From NCBI RefSeq assembly GCF_003946675.1, contig NZ_RHOT01000003.1, positions 38,355-102,354 of the forward strand: a stretch of DNA of 64,000 nucleotides, given 5' to 3'. This DNA is from Lapidilactobacillus gannanensis. Lineage in GTDB: Bacteria > Bacillota > Bacilli > Lactobacillales > Lactobacillaceae. Under the pieces are notes generated by a model, which saw only the letters and a list, made by a program, of their open reading frames with translations, had not been told where the DNA came from and made no database searches. Positions 26,086-33,861 of this stretch are shown piece by piece (the stretch's first letter is position 1; each line of letters starts with the position of its first letter). The position numbers were made by a program, and so were the translations under genes.

Positions 26086-26170
26086 AACGAACTTTAACTG
26101 CTGAAACGTGTTCTCAAAAGGCAACCGGTTCCGCTTAACGCATCGGCTGACCACCTTTTGATCACACGCG
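26086..26170 (+). repeat. Family A copy lacking its central hairpin
   Basis: Tail and arm (ACGAACTTTAACTGCTGAAACGTGTTCTCAAAAGG...CTTAACG) run directly into the second arm (CGGCTGACCACCTTTTGATCACACG). The terminator hairpin found between the arms in other copies is absent, as if deleted. Confidence 0.65.
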
Positions 26171-26188
26171 GAAAACTTTTTTGTGATT

Positions 26189-27094
26189 TTATTTTGGCTG
26201 AGTCACTTCTCGACCAATAATTCGGACCTCTGGTACTAATTTCACTTGGAATTTATCCCAAATTGTCTTTTGAATCAATTTAATTAAATTCAAATAGTCA
26301 GTGGCAGTGGCATGATCAATGTTGACAATAAAACCAGCATGCTTCATGGAAACTTGCGCACCACCAACAATTTGACCTTGTAACCCAGCCTTTTGAATCA
26401 AGGGACCAACGTAATGGTGCGGTGGCCGTTTAAAGACACTACCACAGGATGGTAAATCTAAGGGTTGCTTTTCAGCACGGCGCTGATTAAATTTATCCAT
26501 AGTCTGGCGAATTTTAGCTGGATCGCCAGGCTTCAAGCTAAACGTGGCACTGACAACTGTCAATGGCTGCTCTTGCAAAATACTGTGTCGATAATTAAAA
26601 TGAATCTCTGGCCCGCGAAGGGTTGCAAATTCACCGCTGGCATTAATAACCGTGATTTCTGTAATCACATCACTAACTTCACCATCGTAAGCACCGGCAT
26701 TCATAAAGACCGCACCGCCAACACTCCCGGGAATACCAGCAGCAAATTCTAACCCAGTTAAACCAGCACGATAAGCTGCTTCGGAAACGGTCATTAATGG
26801 CGTCCCCGCCGTGACGATCAGTTGTTGATCCTGATGTTGAATTTCTTCAATTCGGGTTAACAAAATAACTAAACCTGCAATCCCGCCATCACGGATAATT
26901 AAATTACTGGCATTACCTACAACAGTAACCGGTACCTGTTGTTGATAAGCACGTTTAATTAATTGCCCAACTTGAGCCGTTGTTTCTGGAAAAGCTAAGT
27001 AATCAGCTGGTCCCCCTGTTTTAGTAAACGTATAATCTGACATTGGCCAGTTTTCTAAAATTGGAATTTTTAAATCTGAAAAATTCGCCATCAT
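26189..27094 (-). CDS. murB: UDP-N-acetylenolpyruvoylglucosamine reductase
   Basis: A 301-aa FAD enzyme that reduces UDP-GlcNAc-enolpyruvate to UDP-MurNAc with NADPH, an essential cytoplasmic step of peptidoglycan synthesis. The FAD-binding region has VVGNASNLIIRDGGIAGLVI and GLEFAAGIPGSVGGAVFMNAGAYDGE. The catalytic Ser lies in SCGSVFKRP, which marks a type II MurB. Two adjacent ATGs (MMANF) make the exact start ambiguous by one codon. It converges on the YhdH gene. Confidence 0.96.
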   Translation of the reverse strand: MMANFSDLKIPILENWPMSDYTFTKTGGPADYLAFPETTAQVGQLIKRAYQQQVPVTVVGNASNLIIRDGGIAGLVILLTRIEEIQHQDQQLIVTAGTPLMTVSEAAYRAGLTGLEFAAGIPGSVGGAVFMNAGAYDGEVSDVITEITVINASGEFATLRGPEIHFNYRHSILQEQPLTVVSATFSLKPGDPAKIRQTMDKFNQRRAEKQPLDLPSCGSVFKRPPHHYVGPLIQKAGLQGQIVGGAQVSMKHAGFIVNIDHATATDYLNLIKLIQKTIWDKFQVKLVPEVRIIGREVTQPK

Positions 27095-27367
27095 TTATTT
27101 AAACCTTCAATTCATAATTTCATCTATGCCTCATTTTACCAAATATTAATTAAAATAACACTAGCCCAGTTCACGCCCATAAATTGCCAATTGGGCCAAC
27201 TGGCAATAGCAACAGTTGTCCAAAAGTCTAACTTGCCTGACTTACAGAACGACCAGTCAGTAGATATTTACAAATCACTGGTGCAGCAAAGCTAATTGGC
27301 GCTATAATCTTAGCTGGCTTTTTGTTAGAATGAAGTTGATCATAATTGTTTTTTAAAGGAGTGCCTG

Positions 27368-28141
27368 ATGAAATTTATTTCTTGGAACGTCAATGGCCTA
27401 CGAGCCGTCTTAAAAAAAGACTTCTTAACTACTTTCGAAAATTTTGATGCGGATTTTGTTTGCTTGCAAGAAACTAAAATGCAAGCAGGCCAAGTTGAGC
27501 TCGATTTACCTGGCTATCAACAATACTTTAACTATGCAGAACGTAAGGGTTATTCTGGAACTGCTATTTTTGCCCGAACTAAGCCGTTAAAAGTGACTTA
27601 TGGACTCGGTCTGCCTGAACATGATCAAGAAGGTCGAGTGATCACGCTAGAATATCCCAACTTCTATTTGCTGACTTGTTATACGCCCAATTCTCAGGCC
27701 GAATTAAAACGCCTACCTTACCGTTTAGAGTGGGATCAAGCTTTTCGCCACTACGTTAGCGAATTAGCGCAGCAGAAAAGTGTTATTTTCTGTGGAGATT
27801 TAAATGTTGCGCACGAAGCAATCGACTTAAAGAATCCGCAAAATAACCATCACAATGCCGGTTTTTCTGACGAAGAACGCCAATCATTTAGTCAATTGAT
27901 GGCCGCTGGCTTTGTGGATACCTTCCGTTATTTTTATCCCGACCAAACTGACGTTTACTCTTGGTGGAGCTATCGTTTCCATGCTCGCGATCGTAATGCC
28001 GGTTGGCGCATTGATTATTTCATGACCACACCTGATTTAAATGACCAATTAACTGATGCCAAAATTCTAACTGATATTGTTGGCTCTGATCATTGTCCAA
28101 TTGAACTTGATACTGCTGATTTGATGAAGAAAGTGGATTAA
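27368..28141 (+). CDS. Exodeoxyribonuclease III / AP endonuclease
   Basis: A 257-aa ExoIII-family enzyme that cleaves DNA at abasic sites in base-excision repair. The catalytic motifs are in order: WNVNGLRAVLKK, CLQETKMQ, CGDLNVAHEAID, DRNAGWRIDYF and GSDHCPI. A TAAAGGAG site precedes the ATG. The next gene, a DnaQ-type exonuclease, starts one base after its stop, so they form a two-gene repair operon. Both exoA and xthA are used for this family. Confidence 0.95.
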   Translation: MKFISWNVNGLRAVLKKDFLTTFENFDADFVCLQETKMQAGQVELDLPGYQQYFNYAERKGYSGTAIFARTKPLKVTYGLGLPEHDQEGRVITLEYPNFYLLTCYTPNSQAELKRLPYRLEWDQAFRHYVSELAQQKSVIFCGDLNVAHEAIDLKNPQNNHHNAGFSDEERQSFSQLMAAGFVDTFRYFYPDQTDVYSWWSYRFHARDRNAGWRIDYFMTTPDLNDQLTDAKILTDIVGSDHCPIELDTADLMKKVD

Positions 28142-28142
28142 A

Positions 28143-28676
28143 ATGAATTTTATTGCCTTAGACTTTGAAACGGCCAATCGCCAACCTAACAGTGCTTGTT
28201 CATTAGCTTTGGTAGTTGTCCGTGATAACAAAATTGTCAACCATTTCTATACCCTAATTGATCCCGAAGCAAAATTCGATTATTGGAACACGAAAGTTAA
28301 TGGTTTAACTAGTAAATCAGTCGCTGGCGCTCCAAATTTTGCAGAAGTTTGGCCACATATTGCCCCACTATTTTCAATGGAGCAATTAATGGTCGCACAT
28401 AATGCCCGCTTTGACACTAAAGTACTCCAAGAGAGTCTACGCAAATACAAAATCGAACCACCACACTTTTTAACGTTAGATACCGTCAAAACTACCCGCA
28501 AGTTTTATCCGGACCTGCCTAATTATCGCCTAAACACTGTTTCTGATTATTTACAAATCAAACTTACTCAACACCATCATGCTTTGGCTGATAGTTATGC
28601 TTGCGCCGAAATTTTAATTAACGAAACGGAACAATTTGGCACTAGTGCGCTGAAAAAAATGGTTTTAATTGCTTAA
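28143..28676 (+). CDS. DnaQ-like 3'-5' exonuclease domain protein
   Basis: A 177-aa DEDDh exonuclease with the three Exo motifs DFETANRQ (Exo I, start of the protein), HNARFD (Exo II) and HHALADSYACAEIL (Exo III His-Asp). It resembles the proofreading subunit of DNA polymerase III but stands alone, without helicase or polymerase parts. It may trim 3' ends after the AP endonuclease encoded just before it. The stop and start codons are separated by one base. Confidence 0.9.
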   Translation: MNFIALDFETANRQPNSACSLALVVVRDNKIVNHFYTLIDPEAKFDYWNTKVNGLTSKSVAGAPNFAEVWPHIAPLFSMEQLMVAHNARFDTKVLQESLRKYKIEPPHFLTLDTVKTTRKFYPDLPNYRLNTVSDYLQIKLTQHHHALADSYACAEILINETEQFGTSALKKMVLIA

Positions 28677-28708
28677 CTTACCAAACTATTTTTACAATTT
28701 GAATAACC

Positions 28709-28883
28709 GAGACTGAGCGTGTGACAAAACGCGGTTGGCTGGTCAGCATTAACGCCAAAAAGACGAACAATTCATAGAATTGCTCGTCTTTTGGCGTTAA
28801 GCGGAACTAGCTGCCTTTTGAGAACACATTTCAACGACCAAAGTTCGTATTATTTTTAGAGAATAGACTGATGTCCCAGACTC
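28709..28883 (+). repeat. Family A repeat, full copy
   Basis: Begins GAGACTGAGCGTGTGACAAAA, continues with GCGGTTGGCTGGTCAGCATTAACG, the central hairpin, the second arm GCGTTAAGCGGAACTAGCTG and CCTTTTGAGAACAC, and ends with AAAGTTCGTATTATTTTTAG and GATGTCCCAGACTC. It is the reference copy for the + orientation. Confidence 0.8.
28753..28799 (+). terminator. Terminator after the nuclease operon (family A hairpin)
   Basis: ACGCCAAAAAGACGAACAATTC pairs with the complementary GAATTGCTCGTCTTTTGGCGT over about 20 bp with a tiny loop. It is the longest family A hairpin in the window. Confidence 0.75.
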
Positions 28884-28937
28884 TTCTTTACCATGTTTCT
28901 CAAGAACTATGCTACATTTAGAATAAGTTAACTCACG

Positions 28938-28967
28938 AGCGAGTATGAATACTCGCTTTTCTTTTAG
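28938..28967 (+). terminator. Terminator-like hairpin in the pyruvate oxidase leader
   Basis: GCGAGTAT and ATACTCGC form a perfect 8-bp stem with a two-base centre (extended to AGCGAGTAT/ATACTCGCT), followed by TTTTCTTTT. It lies 45 bp before the oxidase ribosome binding site. It could be an attenuator, or as a DNA palindrome an operator. Confidence 0.5.
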
Positions 28968-29012
28968 AAAGAGTTATACTGACTTTAAATAAGTGAATTG
29001 GGAGGCTTTTTT

Positions 29013-30749
29013 ATGTCAAAAACAATTAAATCTGGAATTGCCATGGTCAAGGTTCTTGAGGACTGGGGAGTCGATCATATTTATGGCATCCCCGGAGGTT
29101 CATTTAACTCTAGTATGGATGCTTTCTTTAATGAACGAGATCATATTAAATATATTCAAGTTCGTCATGAAGAAGTTGGGGCTATCGCTGCTACCGCCGA
29201 TGCTAAAATCACCGGTAAAATTGGTGTCGCCTTTGGTTCCGCCGGTCCTGGCGCAACCCACCTCTTTAACGGCCTGTATAATGCCAAAATGGATCATGTC
29301 CCAGTGTTGGCTTTAATCGGCCAAGTTGGCACTGATACCATGAATACAGACTACTTCCAAGAAATGAATGAGAACCCCATGTTTGCTGACGTTGCCGTCT
29401 ATAATCGAACCGTAATGACGTCAGAATCATTACCTCACGTGATTGATCAGGCCATTAAACATGCCTATAAGGAACAAGGTGTGGCTGTTGTCACTATTCC
29501 AGTTAGTTTAGGTTGGGAAGATATTCCTGATACTTTTGAGTCAACTGCTGCCAGTTATCGCGTTAATTATCCACAACCAGCGGCCAAAGATGTCGCTGAA
29601 ACTTTACGGTTAATTGGTGAAGCGAAACGGCCAATCATGTACATTGGCTTAGGTGCTAAAGGCGCAACTGAAGAAGTTGAAACTTTTGCCAAAATGTATA
29701 AATTACCAATTGCCTCATCTGCACTAGCTAAGGGCATTATTCCTGACGATAACCCCGCCTACTTGGCCTCTGCTGGTCGAGTTGCAACTAAACCTTCTGT
29801 TGAAGCCTTACAACATGCCGATTTGATTTTATTCATGGGTAGCGATTTTCCTTTTGCCAAGTACTTCTTTGATCCACAAGCCACCCTTATTCAAGTTGAT
29901 ATTGATAATACAAAATTTGGCAAACGCCATCGCACTGACCTACCAATTCTGGCAGACGTCAAAGCAACCTTACAAGCCTTGATTGCCGCTGGGACAGAAC
30001 AACCAGAAACTGGCTGGTATAAAGCTAATATTGCCAATAATCAAAACTGGCATGATTGGATCGAGGCAATGAGCAAGGACACTCAAACGCCACTGCGTCC
30101 TGAGCCTGTCTTCGCCCAAATTAATCGAATTGCGAAAAAAGATGCTATTTTTAATATTGACGTTGGTAATGTTACCATTGACAGCTTACGTTTCTTAAAA
30201 ATGAATCCAAAACAACGGTTCACTACTTCTGGCTGGTTTGCGACCATGGGCTATGGGCTACCCGCAAGTATTGCGGCACAATTAAGCTATCCAGACCGCC
30301 AAGTCTTCTCAATTAGTGGTGATGGTGGTTTTGCCATGGTTGCTCAAGATTTAGTCACTCAAGCTAAGTATCATTTGCCAGTGATCAATGTGGTTTTAAG
30401 TAACCAATCCTTTGGTTTCATTAAGGCGGAACAAGACGACACCAAGCAGAGCCATTACGGCGTTGACATTGCTGACGTTGACTTTGGCAAGGTTGCTGAA
30501 GGTTATGGTGTTAAAGGCTTTACTGTTAAAAACTATCAAGAATTAATGTTTGCTTTTAATTATGCTAAGACGGCCACCGAACCAGTGGTAATTGATGTTA
30601 AAATTGCCGACGAGCGACCACTACCAGTTGAGCAGTTACAACTTGACCCTGAGAAATTTGATCAGGCTGCAATTGATAAGTTTAATGACACCTATCAATC
30701 CCAAGCACTAGTTCCTTTCAGTCAATATTTAAAAGAATTTGAAAACTAA
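29013..30749 (+). CDS. Pyruvate oxidase (TPP/FAD)
   Basis: A 578-aa cytoplasmic flavoenzyme converting pyruvate, phosphate and oxygen to acetyl phosphate, CO2 and H2O2. It is the POX/SpxB type: HIYGIPGGSFNSSMDAF near the start with the catalytic Glu in VRHEEVGAIAATADAK, a central FAD domain, and the TPP-binding motif GDGGFAMVAQDL with the closing N-N-type loop (VVLSNQSFGF). The frame starts at 28998, but ATG 29013 follows GGGAGG at seven bases. Acetyl phosphate feeds acetate kinase (1-353). The leader hairpin and family A elements flank it. Confidence 0.94.
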   Translation: MSKTIKSGIAMVKVLEDWGVDHIYGIPGGSFNSSMDAFFNERDHIKYIQVRHEEVGAIAATADAKITGKIGVAFGSAGPGATHLFNGLYNAKMDHVPVLALIGQVGTDTMNTDYFQEMNENPMFADVAVYNRTVMTSESLPHVIDQAIKHAYKEQGVAVVTIPVSLGWEDIPDTFESTAASYRVNYPQPAAKDVAETLRLIGEAKRPIMYIGLGAKGATEEVETFAKMYKLPIASSALAKGIIPDDNPAYLASAGRVATKPSVEALQHADLILFMGSDFPFAKYFFDPQATLIQVDIDNTKFGKRHRTDLPILADVKATLQALIAAGTEQPETGWYKANIANNQNWHDWIEAMSKDTQTPLRPEPVFAQINRIAKKDAIFNIDVGNVTIDSLRFLKMNPKQRFTTSGWFATMGYGLPASIAAQLSYPDRQVFSISGDGGFAMVAQDLVTQAKYHLPVINVVLSNQSFGFIKAEQDDTKQSHYGVDIADVDFGKVAEGYGVKGFTVKNYQELMFAFNYAKTATEPVVIDVKIADERPLPVEQLQLDPEKFDQAAIDKFNDTYQSQALVPFSQYLKEFEN

Positions 30750-30770
30750 TTTGTCCCATCGATTTAGTAC

Positions 30771-31035
30771 GAGGCTGAAATTCGTTTATCAAAAACAATT
30801 CAAACTTTAACGCTACTGAACAGGTTTTCAAAGGACAGCCGGCACCGCTTAATGCCCAAATGAGCGTGTGACAAAAAGGCGGTCAGCCGGTGAGCATTAA
30901 CGAAAAATGCCGAGCAATTCGTTAGAATTGCTCGGCATTTTTTACATTAAGCGGCACCATTTGCCTTTTGAGAACACGTTTCAGCAACGAAAGTTCGTAT
31001 CATTTTAGAGAATAAGAATGATATGTCCCAGACTC
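30771..31035 (+). repeat. Family A composite: truncated inverted copy followed by full copy
   Basis: The first part (about 30771-30870) reads like the reverse-oriented element (CAAACTTTAACGCTACTGAACAGG...CGGCACCGCTTAATG). It is joined head-on to a full + copy starting GAGCGTGTGACAAAAAGGCGG and ending ATGTCCCAGACTC. Nothing coding is seen in the 400 bp between the two oxidase genes. Confidence 0.7.
30903..30944 (+). terminator. Terminator after pyruvate oxidase (family A hairpin)
   Basis: AAAAATGCCGAGCAATTC pairs with GAATTGCTCGGCATTTTTT around a six-base loop. It works as an intrinsic terminator on the plus strand. Confidence 0.85.
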
Positions 31036-31150
31036 ATTTTACATTCATTACTAGCCGTTCTCCTGATTGGCACTAAACACAGGTTAGTGGTAATTCTGAT
31101 ATTTCAGGGGTAAGATAAAGGTGCAATTATTACTGAAGGGAGTATTAGAA

Positions 31151-32686
31151 ATGTCAATTTATCATGATTATTTTTTCGATGAAGCTGCTTATAATATCCA
31201 TGACGGTGGCTACGTGCCGTTAGTGCGACCTGATGTGCCAGAAATGAAATTACGAGTTCCACCAGTTATGCAGCCTGATCGTGTTGACGGTCAGGATGTT
31301 TACTACACCATTACCGCCCAAACTGGCGAAACACAACTTTTGCCAGGCGCAAAGACGAAGACTTGGGGTTACAATACTAGTTTGCTGGGTGAAACGGCAA
31401 TTTTTAAAAACGGCCAAACGATTCATCTTCATTTGGTAAACCATTTACCAGAAGTCACAACTTTTCATTGGCATGGTCTAGATATTCCTGGTCCAATTGA
31501 AGATGGCGGTTGTCATGCACCGGTATATCCTGATGGTAGTCGTGATGTCACTTTTAAAATCAATCAACTTGCTTCAACGAATTGGTTACATGCCCACCCT
31601 TGTCCAGAAACTGCCGCTCAAGTTTGGCATGGCTTAGCAGCATTTGCTTATGTTCAAGATGATCATGAAGCGGCTCTCCCAATTCCGCATACCTATGGTG
31701 TTGATGACATTCCGTTAGTGCTACAAGATCGACATTTCCATGAGAATAACCAGTGGAATTATCGGGCCGATTATGATCCTGACGGTATTCAAGGCCCCAC
31801 AGCAATGATCAATGGGACCATCAATCCTTATTTTGATGTCACCACCCAAAAATTACGTCTTCGTCTGTTAGACGGTGCTAACCGGCGAGAATGGCGGTTG
31901 CACTTCAGTGATGACCTCCCCTTTACCCAAATTGCTGGTGACAAGAGTTTGCTACCCCATCCAGTTAAATTTGATCATATTATGTTGACCTGTGCTGAGC
32001 GGCAGGAAATCATTGTCGATTTCGGCCGTTATCATGCCGGCGACACTGTTACCTTGTATTCCGATGATGTTGCCTTGATGACTTTCCGAATTCATGAATT
32101 TAAGCCAGATAATCAAGTTATTCCGGAGAATCTAATTGCGGCTATTCCTGATCCAGAACCAGCACCAGATTTGCCGATTAAAAAAGTAGTAATGTCAGGC
32201 ATGGATGAGGCAGTAATGATTGACGGTAAGAAATTCGTCATGAACCGTATTGATTATAAGATGCCAATGAATAAGTGCCAGATTTGGGACATTACTAATA
32301 CTAATGATGAAATGGGTGGCATGATTCATCCTTTCCATATGCATGGCACTGGATTTAAAGTTATTTCTCGTAACGGCCAAGCACCTTATCCCAACGAACT
32401 TGGTTTAAAAGACACAGTCAGCGTTAATCCTGGCGAGCATGTTCAGATCAAAGTTTGGTTTCACGTTGCTGGTGTCTTTATGTACCACTGCCACATTCTC
32501 GAGCACGAAGATGGTGGTATGATGGCGCAGTTACAAGTCGTTGATCCCAAAGATCCTGATGCAAAGTATCATTTAATTGATCATGAAACTCAGATGATGA
32601 CCTTTGCTAAAGAACGCAATGTGCCAATGGACCAACTTTGGCTTGGCGGTATGGAATCATATAAGAAGATGGGTATGCATATGTAA
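31151..32686 (+). CDS. Multicopper oxidase
   Basis: A 511-aa three-cupredoxin-domain oxidase. The four copper-ligand motifs are visible: TTFHWHGLDIPG, WLHAHPCPETAAQVWHGL, IHPFHMHGTGF and YHCHILEHEDGGMM, in the order seen in bilirubin oxidase, CotA and CueO. There is no signal peptide, so it is probably cytoplasmic like CotA-type lactobacillar laccases. Such enzymes oxidise phenols, amines or Cu(I) with four-electron reduction of oxygen. The frame begins at 31121, but ATG 31151 after GAAGGGAG is the better start. It is transcribed alone behind pyruvate oxidase. Confidence 0.93.
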   Translation: MSIYHDYFFDEAAYNIHDGGYVPLVRPDVPEMKLRVPPVMQPDRVDGQDVYYTITAQTGETQLLPGAKTKTWGYNTSLLGETAIFKNGQTIHLHLVNHLPEVTTFHWHGLDIPGPIEDGGCHAPVYPDGSRDVTFKINQLASTNWLHAHPCPETAAQVWHGLAAFAYVQDDHEAALPIPHTYGVDDIPLVLQDRHFHENNQWNYRADYDPDGIQGPTAMINGTINPYFDVTTQKLRLRLLDGANRREWRLHFSDDLPFTQIAGDKSLLPHPVKFDHIMLTCAERQEIIVDFGRYHAGDTVTLYSDDVALMTFRIHEFKPDNQVIPENLIAAIPDPEPAPDLPIKKVVMSGMDEAVMIDGKKFVMNRIDYKMPMNKCQIWDITNTNDEMGGMIHPFHMHGTGFKVISRNGQAPYPNELGLKDTVSVNPGEHVQIKVWFHVAGVFMYHCHILEHEDGGMMAQLQVVDPKDPDAKYHLIDHETQMMTFAKERNVPMDQLWLGGMESYKKMGMHM

Positions 32687-32746
32687 TGTTCACTTCTTAA
32701 TTGATTGCTGAGTAAAAAAAAAACGTTAAAAACTAGTTTTGGTGTT

Positions 32747-33420
32747 AAAACAGAACTGGTTTTGACTCCATTACGGGCTTGCTGGTTGTGGAACGCGGCC
32801 GGCATTGACCTAAGCCAATTACAAACCAAATTGTCTTAGATACAAGCCTTATTCTAAGTGGCAGAGCCACTTAGAATAATTTGGCGGCTGACAACCACGC
32901 CCTCCATTCCGTCTGAAGTTGAAGTGGTGCATTGCATCATTGTTAGATTTTAAGGCAATTGTAGTGAGACTAATCAACTTGATTTGAGCTTTAATAACTA
33001 CTAAATAGTACACAAATAAGTCTGTTTGACAGTTTCTGGTTTCATCCACAAAAAATATGCCAAACAGGCTTTGTTAGTCACCGCAATCTGCTTTTTCTAA
33101 GCAAAGGTTCTTAATTATGTTGATTAATTCAAGCAGAGCAACAGTGATTCGCGTCAGTTGTGTCATTCAAGATGTGACATAAAGTCAGATGGTTGGCACA
33201 ATCTTACAATCACTGTCTTAAAAACTGCCAAGGATAAAGTGTGCCAAATTAATTCCCGACGGCGTGGAGGGATCTTGGCGTCAGCCGCCAAATTATTGTT
33301 GGTGCTTTAGCACTTACAATAAGACCTGTATTGGAGACTTTGCAAAGCAAATGCTTCAATCAGCGTCGGCCGCGTTCCACGCCAAGCAGCCCGGAACAGA
33401 GTCAGACGCCATTCTGTTTT
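32747..33420. repeat. Family B element, complete, about 674 bp with long inverted arms (B2)
   Basis: The left arm starts AAAACAGAACTGGTTTTGAC and the right arm ends GTCAGACGCCATTCTGTTTT. The two arms are similar over about 170 bp when one is reverse-complemented, sharing GTGGAACGCGGCCG, a hairpin, and AATTTGGCGGCTGAC. Each arm can also fold on itself. The centre (about 32930-33240) holds a GTTTG/CAAAC hairpin and an ACAGTGATT/AATCACTGT stem. No credible ORF is present. Confidence 0.8.
32849..32879. other. Arm hairpin of family B (B2 left)
   Basis: A perfect 14-bp stem TTATTCTAAGTGGC / GCCACTTAGAATAA with an AGA loop. The right arm has the equivalent at 33293-33322 (TTATTGT.../...ACAATAA). 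The sequence differs but the pairing is preserved. Confidence 0.65.
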
Positions 33421-33475
33421 AAACCTAATAATACAGTTTCAAGCTTTTGCATTGGAGAACACTGTGAAGTGCAAC

Positions 33476-33510
33476 AAAAAAGCCATCATCCAAAAATGAT
33501 GGCTTTTTAT
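33476..33510 (-). terminator. Bidirectional terminator beside the small DUF2187-like gene
   Basis: AAAAAGCCATCAT / ATGATGGCTTTTT stem with a six-base loop, A/T runs on both sides. It ends the ABC exporter operon on the minus strand. Confidence 0.85.
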
Positions 33511-33518
33511 TATGATAA

Positions 33519-33809
33519 TTATTTAGTAACGACACGAATATGCTTAAAACCAACTACGGTCTTGTTCTGTAAATCCGCAACAACTTCTGCATATTGATCT
33601 TCATAACTATCAATTGAAACAAGTGCGGAATTTTCGTAAATCTTAGTAATGGTGCCGTGAAAACTCAAAGGAACATCCTGACTTTTACGAACACTAATTT
33701 TTTGGCCAACTGCCAAATCTGAAACTTCTGCCAAATTAACACCAACTTCCTTTAAGAAATCACAAGTTAAGTCGTTTAAAGTTATAACATGTTTCACCGA
33801 GAAACTCAA
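33519..33809 (-). CDS. Small conserved protein, DUF2187/KOW-like
   Basis: Up to 96 aa. The C-terminal half (VGQKISVRKSQDVPLSFHGTITKIYENSALVSID) has the pattern of a small beta-barrel such as DUF2187 or KOW. Function unknown. There is no ATG in frame: the first codon is TTG at 33809, with a distant AGGAAAA site. A GTG at 33797 (giving VKHVITLNDL) may be the real start. It lies 52 bp after an ABC exporter subunit and is probably cotranscribed with it, then ends at a strong terminator. Confidence 0.65.
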   Translation of the reverse strand: MSFSVKHVITLNDLTCDFLKEVGVNLAEVSDLAVGQKISVRKSQDVPLSFHGTITKIYENSALVSIDSYEDQYAEVVADLQNKTVVGFKHIRVVTK

Positions 33810-33861
33810 TTATTATTCGTTAGTTTTCCTAACTTTTTGCAAGTTATCGAGCTAATCAACC

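Noticed and set aside
32690..33460. Insertion sequence remnant in the 800-bp gap after the multicopper oxidase gene
   Set aside because: No transposase fragment is found in any frame; the long inverted arms and hairpins fit a non-coding element.
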